A stretch of 9,147 nucleotides of DNA from the NCBI RefSeq assembly GCF_003028415.1, contig NZ_PYSV01000041.1, positions 1 through 9,147 of the forward strand. The letters run 5' to 3'. This stretch comes from Deinococcus arcticus (GTDB lineage Bacteria > Deinococcota > Deinococci > Deinococcales > Deinococcaceae). Positions 5,367-9,147 of the stretch are shown piece by piece (position 1 is the stretch's first letter; the number at the start of each line of letters is the position of its first letter). Both the position numbers and the translations under genes were made by a program. A model generated the notes under the pieces. The model saw only the letters and a list, made by a program, of their open reading frames with translations. It did not search any database and was not told where the DNA came from.

Positions 5367-5372
5367 GCCCCT
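5367..5372 (-). promoter_or_regulatory. Ribosome binding site deciding the antitoxin-like gene's start
   Basis: On the minus strand the sequence reads GAGGGG, then 6-7 nt, then ATG at 5360. The competing TTG start at 5378 lies upstream of this site and has no comparable motif. Confidence 0.55.
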
Positions 5373-5474
5373 CAGCAAACCGCTCTGCCGGTCTAAGCGA
5401 TAGCTCCGTGAAATCGAGCCCAGTAGTCACCGCCCAGTGAGGGGCTCCGGTGCACAGCTTGGCCTTGTACCTCT

Positions 5475-5510
5475 CGCAGGGCAGCCAGGCTTTTCCCCGG
5501 GCGCCCTGCG
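5475..5510 (-). terminator. Hairpin downstream of the exported-protein gene
   Basis: CGCAGGGC (5475-5482) and GCCCTGCG (5503-5510) form a perfect 8-bp stem with a 20-nt loop. It lies 10 nt beyond the stop codon of the minus-strand gene ending at 5520 and before the next minus-strand gene. No T-tract follows, so a terminator role is plausible but unproven. Confidence 0.4.
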
Positions 5511-5519
5511 AATCATCAG

Positions 5520-6146
5520 TCAATTGCCTGGAATGCGGGCCTTTTTGTAGACCGTCAACGTCTTGGTTGTGAAATTGAGATTGAGGCGCTGCCAGACAAG
5601 CGTGTGCGTTGACGCCGCATAGAAATCGAGCGTTGTTAGCTGGTCGGGCAACCAGGCCAACTGAGTGGTGCCGTTGTACAGGAGGGGAAACAGTTTGCCG
5701 CCATTGGCGGTCACGGCAACGGCCAGGTTGCCGTGGTCGTAGGTGGTGGAGTGTGCCGCCGCGTTGTTGCCAATGAGGCGGCTGAGCTCCAAATTGAAAA
5801 GGCCAATAGGTCTTTGGGTGCCGTCGACGGTGGCCAGGATCACCGACTGGTTGATGTTGGACCCAATCACGTTTCGGCTGAGAATCTGTCCCAAAGCCTC
5901 TATGGAAGGCGCCTTAATCGTCAAAATTCCGGCCTTGGCATTGTTGGTGATGGTAAAGCCGCAGATGGCCAGTGGTTTGGTCAAGCTGGCCAGTGCGATA
6001 GAGCGCTGTTTAGGCTCGTTAGGGAAGACCGCCTGCTCTTGATAGTTGAGATTGACCATGCCGTAAATCAGCGTGGTGTCACAGTTGGCAGGGGCGGCGG
6101 AGGCAACGCCAGTCAGGCACAGCAGGAAGAAAGGCAATTTTTTCAT
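5520..6146 (-). CDS. Predicted secreted protein, 208 aa, unknown family
   Basis: The N-terminus MKKLPFFLLCLTGVASA is a textbook Sec signal peptide, with a likely cleavage after ASA (residue 17), so the protein is exported. The Cys in 'APANC' has no lipobox before it. The mature chain of about 190 residues has two cysteines (ANCDTT and AICGFT) that could form a disulfide. It is rich in Asn, Thr, Leu and Ala with few charges, and looks like an all-beta domain ending in a basic tail (TLTVYKKARIPGN). I do not recognise the family. GAGGAG just before the ATG at 6146 is a strong ribosome site and fixes the start. The Asn-rich composition and more mixed codon use seem unlike the GC-rich rep gene, which may indicate separate origin. 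It is divergent from the XRE gene at about 6254-6499. Confidence 0.78.
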   Translation of the reverse strand: MKKLPFFLLCLTGVASAAPANCDTTLIYGMVNLNYQEQAVFPNEPKQRSIALASLTKPLAICGFTITNNAKAGILTIKAPSIEALGQILSRNVIGSNINQSVILATVDGTQRPIGLFNLELSRLIGNNAAAHSTTYDHGNLAVAVTANGGKLFPLLYNGTTQLAWLPDQLTTLDFYAASTHTLVWQRLNLNFTTKTLTVYKKARIPGN

Positions 6147-6181
6147 GGGTCTCCTCGTAGGCGGGCAAAGGGGTCTCCTCG
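6147..6181 (-). repeat. Duplicated ribosome-binding segment upstream of the secreted-protein gene
   Basis: GGGTCTCCTCG occurs at 6147-6157 and again at 6171-6181, 24 bp apart; on the minus strand each reads CGAGGAGACCC. The inner copy touches the start codon and acts as its ribosome site. The outer copy repeats the same site with no start codon at the right distance. Confidence 0.6.
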
Positions 6182-6189
6182 AGCCCGTA

Positions 6190-6205
6190 TCACCATATAA
6201 GGTGA
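6190..6205. promoter_or_regulatory. Candidate operator dyad between divergent genes
   Basis: TCACC (6190-6194) and GGTGA (6201-6205) flank an ATATAA core. The 16-bp dyad lies in the gap between the secreted-protein gene and the XRE regulator, and its core could also serve as a -10 element. This is the size and placement expected for an XRE repressor site. Confidence 0.45.
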
Positions 6206-6253
6206 CATCTTACAAAACGACAACATTTGAGCACAAAGCGGAAAGCTGACGGA

Positions 6254-6499
6254 ATGCCTGACTTGCCGCTTGACGCGGATCTGCTGAACAGCCGCCGGCG
6301 CCTTGGAGAACGTATTCGCCAGTTGCGTGAAGCTCGCGGGTGGAGTCAGGACACGTTCGCCCACCTTGCGGGCCTCAACCGCGCTTATCCGCACAAGATC
6401 GAGACTGGCAAAGTCGACCTGCGCTACAGCACACTGGTCCGTGTTGCCCACGTGCTGAACATCACGGTGGCAGATGTGGTCACTCTCGACGTGACGTGA
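6254..6499 (+). CDS. XRE-family helix-turn-helix regulator, 81 aa
   Basis: A single Cro/CI-type domain: LGERIRQLREARGWSQDTFA (helices 1-2), HLAGLNRAYPHKIETGKVDL (recognition helix and turn), then STLVRVAHVLNITVADVVTL. It is related in layout to the XRE protein at 4642-4866 but clearly diverged ('NRAYPHKIETG' versus 'HRTYIGAIERG'). The ATG at 6254 gives MPDLPLDADLLNSRRR; a TTG at 6227 in the same frame would add nine residues, and neither has a strong ribosome site. Divergent orientation from the secreted-protein gene, with the dyad at 6190-6205 between them, suggests it represses that gene and itself (inference). A hairpin follows its stop codon. Confidence 0.85.
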   Translation: MPDLPLDADLLNSRRRLGERIRQLREARGWSQDTFAHLAGLNRAYPHKIETGKVDLRYSTLVRVAHVLNITVADVVTLDVT

Positions 6500-6503
6500 C
6501 TTA

Positions 6504-6537
6504 CCACTGCTCAACCACTAACGCGGCTTGAGCGTGG
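6504..6537 (+). terminator. Hairpin after the XRE gene
   Basis: CCAC (6504-6507) pairs with GTGG (6534-6537) and GCTCAA (6509-6514) with TTGAGC (6528-6533). One bulged base separates the stems and the loop is 13 nt. It starts 5 nt after the stop codon, so a terminator is the simplest reading; the following bases are only weakly T-rich. Confidence 0.45.
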
Positions 6538-6761
6538 CTTCTCAGTGTTGACCCTGAACTACTGCATGCTGCTGCCCGTCCTGGAAGCGCAGCAGCTGGC
6601 GACGTATATCGGGACAGGTCATTTATGCTCATGGCCTCATTCCAGAACGTGAGTGAACTTGGTCAGGCGTGATAGGAGACCTGCACAGGGGAGACCTGTA
6701 TCCCTTTTCCTGCGCCCTCAGCTTGCCTGATTCAAGGACGTGGATGACCTGCACCGCTAGG
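6538..6761. other. Non-coding stretch before the origin, with a hairpin and a short tandem repeat
   Basis: No convincing gene is visible here. GCTGCTGC (6568-6575) and GCAGCAGC (6589-6596) form an 8-bp stem with a 13-nt loop. GGAGACCTG(C/T)A occurs twice, at 6675-6685 and 6690-6700, with a 15-bp period. The role is unknown; given its position next to the iterons it could hold origin accessory sites, an antisense RNA or relic sequence. Confidence 0.4.
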
Positions 6762-6897
6762 CCCGATTTACTCGGCTGGTTTTGAGCACGGCTTGTTTGC
6801 AGCCCGCTCCAGCGCTGCTTCCACATCTTGGCGACCAACCGAGTAAATCGGGTCAGCCTTCAAGATCCCACCCGATTTACTCGGCTGGTTTTCCGGG

Positions 6898-6906
6898 TTT
6901 TCCACA
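6898..6906 (+). promoter_or_regulatory. DnaA-box-like site 1
   Basis: TTTTCCACA differs by one base from the consensus TTATCCACA and lies between iterons. Confidence 0.55.
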
Positions 6907-6974
6907 AGCCCAGCCCGATTCACTTGGCCGGTCGGCAAAAACCCAGACCCGATTCACTCGGCCGGTTGCTGGGG

Positions 6975-6983
6975 TTTTCCACA
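6975..6983 (+). promoter_or_regulatory. DnaA-box-like site 2
   Basis: TTTTCCACA, one base off consensus, lies between the iterons at 6948 and 6991. Confidence 0.55.
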
Positions 6984-7107
6984 GGTGACACCCGATTCAC
7001 TCGGCTGGTCTGAAGCAGGCCTGTGCCCGATTGACTCGGCCGGTTCCGTTCCGTTTGGCCCGATTCACTCGGTCGATTACCCGATTGACTCGGCCGGTTT
7101 GCCGGGG

Positions 7108-7116
7108 TTATCCACA
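7108..7116 (+). promoter_or_regulatory. Perfect DnaA box
   Basis: TTATCCACA is an exact consensus DnaA box between the iterons at 7080 and 7125, close to the AT-rich stretch. This implies that host DnaA helps open the origin. Confidence 0.75.
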
Positions 7117-7179
7117 GGTAAACACCCGATTTACTCGGCTGGTTGGGCTGAAAAACGCTGTCTGGAACACGGGTTGTCC

Positions 7180-7250
7180 TTATTGCTTGTTGTTGTTGTT
7201 TCATCAGTTTTTCCTTCTTTAAAACAAAACACCAAACATCAAGACAACGA
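7180..7250 (+). other. AT-rich stretch, candidate DNA unwinding element
   Basis: Directly after the last iteron the sequence becomes strikingly AT-rich for this replicon. It includes a run of TTG triplets (7184-7200) and TTTAAAACAAAAC (7218-7230). An AT-rich segment adjoining iterons and DnaA boxes is the usual place of strand opening in iteron origins. It also overlaps the rep promoter region. Confidence 0.5.
7196..7224 (+). promoter_or_regulatory. Candidate rep promoter
   Basis: TTGTTT (7196-7201) and TTAAAA (7219-7224) are 17 bp apart, a sigma-70-like arrangement about 60 bp before the rep start. Both boxes are imperfect. The nearest iteron lies 52 bp upstream, so the initiator could influence this promoter. 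Confidence 0.35.
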
Positions 7251-7285
7251 GGCTCATGCGCTACAGTGCCTCTGAGGACACCCGC

Positions 7286-8743
7286 ATGCCCCGACCCCGC
7301 AAGAAAGCAGAGGTCAATCCTCGGCGCCCCGCCGAAATCGACCGCTACGATGAGGCGAACTCCGCGCGTCTTGGACTCATCTGTGTGCAAGAGCGGATTC
7401 CGGCCGACTATACCCGGTGGGATGTGGAGTGGTCCGTGGACGGCCGGACGGCCCGTCTGACCTGCATTTCCCCCAGTGAGTACGGCGGGGTGCCTCATGG
7501 GCTGGATGGGGACTTCGCGACCACCTTGAACCTGATGTACCTGGAGCAGGGCGCGCCGGAATCTGGGGAGGTCAACACCACGGCCTACCAACTGCTGATC
7601 AAGGCCGGGTTCCCAGACAGTGGCCAGTACTATCAGGCCCTTCAGGAGTCGCTGGACCGCCTGAAAGGCGCCACCTACTCGGCGAGCGAGTCCTGGCGCG
7701 ACAAGCGCTTTGAGCGCTGGACCACCGTCAAGTTCAACATCATTGAGCAGATCGACGCCGAGACGGCGCTGGGCCTGTCCTTCGGGTCCGGCACGGTCCT
7801 GAAGATTCGCCTGGCCAAACCCGTCGTGCAGAGCTTGCGGGCGCAGTATCTCAAGCCACTCGACATGACCTTCGTGCAGAGTCTGTCCCGGGCCCTCACC
7901 CGGAGCCTCTACCGGATTCTGGATGCCCGGCGGTACGACCCGGTGCATCCGGGGGAACCAGTCACCACGCTGCGCCTGCGGCTCAAAGACTGGGCGCGCG
8001 AATGCAAGTTGGTCGAGACCCTGCCCGGCCGCATTCGGCGCAACCTGGACGGGGCCCACGAAGAGCTGATTGCGCGGGGCTACCTGAGGTCGGTGGTCTA
8101 TGAGGGCACCCGCGCCAACACCGACATCATCTACGAGTTCGGGGATGTGCAACTCAGCCCCCCAGCGCCGGAGCCCACGTTGCAGGTGATTCCGGATTCG
8201 CCCCTCGTTGAGGCCCTGTGCCGGGAAGGGGTCGTCCTGCCTGTTGCGCGCAAGCTGGTGCTCGATTACGGCGACATGCATGTCACCACCCGGATGGAGG
8301 CCTTTCAGACCATCCTGAAGGGGGGCTACACGCCCAAACGACGTTCGGCTTTCCTAGTGGATGTGATCAAAGACAGGGAGGGAAAATACGCCTCCGTGCT
8401 GGGTGCTCAACCGAACCCAGGGCCTTCGCTGGTCGCGCATCCGCCCGCCGCGCCGTCTCCGACGCCGCCGGTAGAGGACGCCCTGGAGCTGACGGATCAG
8501 GTTCAGGCGGAGTTCCGGGCGCTGCCCTATGAAGAGCAGGCGGCCCGCGCCCTGACCACGGTGCGCATGTTCGTGGGCCGTGAACTGCGGGACTATCACC
8601 TCAAAGGCCTCATGGCGTCTATGCTCAGCGGCGAGCTTGACCCTTTCACCGTGCAGCAGGACGTGTTCCGCGCGGCGAGTGACTTGCGTTTGCCTGAATT
8701 TGCGCAGCAGCTGCGCGACGTCTATAGCGGCCACCCCAGTTAA
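7286..8743 (+). CDS. repA: Plasmid replication initiator protein (RepA type of Deinococcus plasmids)
   Basis: This protein of about 485 residues should bind the upstream iterons and start plasmid replication. It has the features I associate with the 'replication initiator protein A' family in Deinococcus: an early 'EIDRYDEANSARLGLICVQE', then 'PSEYGGVPHGLDGDFATTL', 'TTAYQLLIKAGFPDSGQYY', 'LKGATYSASESWRD', and 'SLRAQYLKPLDMTFVQSLSR' with 'ALTRSLYRILDARR'. These suggest paired winged-helix DNA-binding domains over the first 300 residues. A Pro/Ala-rich linker (residues about 385-405) leads to a C-terminal helical segment. The ATG at 7286 has GAGGA 7 nt upstream and gives MPRPRKKAEV; an in-frame ATG at 7256 with poorer spacing would add ten residues. 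The gene is intact. Confidence 0.92.
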   Translation: MPRPRKKAEVNPRRPAEIDRYDEANSARLGLICVQERIPADYTRWDVEWSVDGRTARLTCISPSEYGGVPHGLDGDFATTLNLMYLEQGAPESGEVNTTAYQLLIKAGFPDSGQYYQALQESLDRLKGATYSASESWRDKRFERWTTVKFNIIEQIDAETALGLSFGSGTVLKIRLAKPVVQSLRAQYLKPLDMTFVQSLSRALTRSLYRILDARRYDPVHPGEPVTTLRLRLKDWARECKLVETLPGRIRRNLDGAHEELIARGYLRSVVYEGTRANTDIIYEFGDVQLSPPAPEPTLQVIPDSPLVEALCREGVVLPVARKLVLDYGDMHVTTRMEAFQTILKGGYTPKRRSAFLVDVIKDREGKYASVLGAQPNPGPSLVAHPPAAPSPTPPVEDALELTDQVQAEFRALPYEEQAARALTTVRMFVGRELRDYHLKGLMASMLSGELDPFTVQQDVFRAASDLRLPEFAQQLRDVYSGHPS

Positions 8744-8774
8744 CCGGGCCACGGGCGCTGGCAAGGGCCGAGGA

Positions 8775-8792
8775 GCCCTTCAAATGAAGGGC
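8775..8792 (+). promoter_or_regulatory. Hairpin spanning the start codon of a small ORF after rep
   Basis: GCCCTTC (8775-8781) pairs with GAAGGGC (8786-8792) around a 4-nt AAAT loop. The stem lies 31 nt after the rep stop codon and could end rep transcription, but no T-tract follows. It also overlaps a ribosome site (GAGGAG, 8770-8775) and the ATG at 8784-8786, so it may limit translation of the ORF there. Confidence 0.5.
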
Positions 8793-8915
8793 CTGAAAGG
8801 CTGGCGGCTTTGGCCATGGCGCGAAGGCAGCCGGCCTCTGGACCCTACGGGCGAAGCGCGGCTTGCAGGAGTCCTCGCACAGGACCCGGAGAATGAGACC
8901 ATCCAAGGGCCGTAG
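8784..8915 (+). CDS. Possible small protein, 43 aa, downstream of rep
   Basis: This is a short reading frame starting MKGLKGWRLWPWREGSRPLD and ending in ENETIQGP. The N-terminal half is basic and Trp-rich; the C-terminal half is acidic (TGEARLAGVLAQDPENE). GAGGAG lies 8 nt before the ATG, a good ribosome site. The start codon is embedded in a hairpin (8775-8792). It could be co-transcribed with rep. No family is recognised, and a chance ORF is quite possible in GC-rich DNA. Confidence 0.35.
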   Translation: MKGLKGWRLWPWREGSRPLDPTGEARLAGVLAQDPENETIQGP

Positions 8916-8999
8916 ACCGTACTGGATGCAGAGGAAGGTCGCTGAAGTGGAGCTTGTTTGCCGCGTCATCGTCTCATGGTCATTGGCCACTTCGCCACT

Positions 9000-9013
9000 T
9001 GTTCCCAGGAACA
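9000..9013. other. 14-bp dyad next to the right IS630 end
   Basis: TGTTCC and GGAACA are separated by CA. The dyad lies 9 bp before the TA of the IS630 insertion, in an otherwise featureless stretch from 8916 to 9021. It could be a protein-binding site; nothing else supports a role. Confidence 0.25.
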
Positions 9014-9024
9014 TGGGCCGCCTA

Positions 9025-9147
9025 GTGGATGACCACAGGCATGAAGATGGCTATTCATCGAAGGGGTAGTGACGTTTGAGCTTGTCCCGTGCTGCCGATA
9101 TCGAGAACTGCCAATTCGCCCGCACAGACCGCGCATTGCGGTCTGTT
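9025..9147 (-). mobile_element. IS630-family element, transposase-3' end, partial
   Basis: TA (9023-9024) is followed by GTGGATGACCACAGGC (9025-9040), the exact inverted counterpart of 109-124 at the other edge. Ten bases later comes the stop codon of a minus-strand IS630 transposase. The element continues beyond the window. Confidence 0.68.
9051..9147 (-). CDS. IS630-family transposase, C-terminal fragment
   Basis: Thirty-one residues before the stop codon read, in part, ANWQFSISAARDKLKRHYPF. This matches the characteristic C-terminus of IS630-family transposases ('vNWqFtt.dAR.KLkrlYP'). The frame is open to the right edge. With the fragment at 1-86 it would account for the two ends of a single transposase lacking about 280 residues of middle sequence, if the two belong to the same copy. 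The sequence differs from the C-terminus of the complete IS630 at 2581-3659. Confidence 0.78.
   Translation of the reverse strand, partial: TDRNARSVRANWQFSISAARDKLKRHYPFDE

Larger units (their letters stand above)
6762..7144 (+). repeat. Iteron array of the plasmid replication origin (ten copies)
   Basis: A 20-bp motif, CCCGATTYACTCGGCYGGTT, recurs at 6762, 6871, 6914, 6948, 6991, 7026, 7059, 7080 and 7125 in direct orientation, and once inverted at 6835-6852. Each copy holds a short dyad, CCGA-N5-TCGG. The fifth-base variants are TTTAC (6762, 6871, 7125 and the inverted copy), TTCAC (6914, 6948, 6991, 7059) and TTGAC (7026, 7080). Copies at 6914 and 7059 are more degenerate. Iterons upstream of a rep gene bind the initiator to open the origin and to control copy number (established for iteron plasmids). 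The downstream rep gene is the obvious partner. Confidence 0.92.

Noticed and set aside
6762..7144. CRISPR-like repeat array
   Set aside because: The repeats are only 20 bp, variable in sequence, irregularly spaced, include an inverted copy and DnaA boxes, and lie just before a rep gene. Iterons explain them better, and no cas genes are present.
6782..7275. Short plus-strand open frames across the iterons
   Set aside because: Their peptides are products of the repeat unit (for example repeated 'TRFTRLV' or 'DSLGR') and have no family resemblance; the repeat structure alone keeps the frames open.
6920..8281. Long minus-strand open frame of 453 codons opposite the rep gene and iterons
   Set aside because: It is an antisense shadow: the iteron part reads as repeated Asn-Arg-Pro-Ser/Ser-Gly peptides and the rest mirrors the codon bias of rep. 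The plus-strand rep protein has clear family motifs.

Overview
The window looks like most or all of a small, high-GC plasmid from Deinococcus (phylum Deinococcota). The best evidence is the replication module: a RepA-type initiator of the kind I associate with Deinococcus plasmids, preceded by about ten copies of the 20-bp iteron CCCGATTYACTCGGCYGGTT interspersed with DnaA boxes. Assignment to Deinococcus rests on recognising these families, not on a search.

Layout. Both edges cut through an IS630-family element in the same orientation: the transposase N-terminus lies at 1-86 and the C-terminus at 9051-9147, both minus strand, each with the terminal sequence GTGGATGACCACAGGC next to a TA. This fits either one IS630 copy on a circular molecule with its middle (about 0.85 kb) outside the window, or two direct copies bracketing the region. 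The segment 128-3964 is a second mobile unit. It has 14-bp terminal inverted repeats (13/14 identical), a perfect CTAG duplication on each side, an intact IS701-family transposase (191-1483) and non-transposase cargo: an uncharacterised 140-aa protein starting 5 nt after the transposase, and a predicted exported protein. A different IS630-family element (2581-3659, TA duplication) has inserted into that exported-protein gene. The left part is therefore a three-layer nest whose order of insertion can be read from the duplications.

The plasmid backbone (3969-9021) holds two divergent regulator/partner pairs, each a small XRE-type regulator on the plus strand opposite an unknown gene on the minus strand. 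One pair is a degenerate JAB/MPN-like protein (3988-4560) with an XRE protein (4642-4866). The other is a signal-peptide protein (5520-6146) with an XRE protein (about 6254-6499). Between them is a Xre/MbcA/ParS-type antitoxin-like gene (4887-5360) with no toxin in the window. From 6500 to 7285 there is no gene: it holds a likely terminator, unexplained repeats, the iteron/DnaA-box origin and an AT-rich stretch. The rep gene (7286-8743) follows, then a possible 43-codon ORF whose start codon sits in a hairpin. No rRNA, tRNA, CRISPR array, partition genes or resistance genes were seen.

The most interesting items are the IS701-type element carrying passenger genes, the catalytically degenerate JAB-like protein paired with an XRE regulator, and the antitoxin-like gene without a partner.
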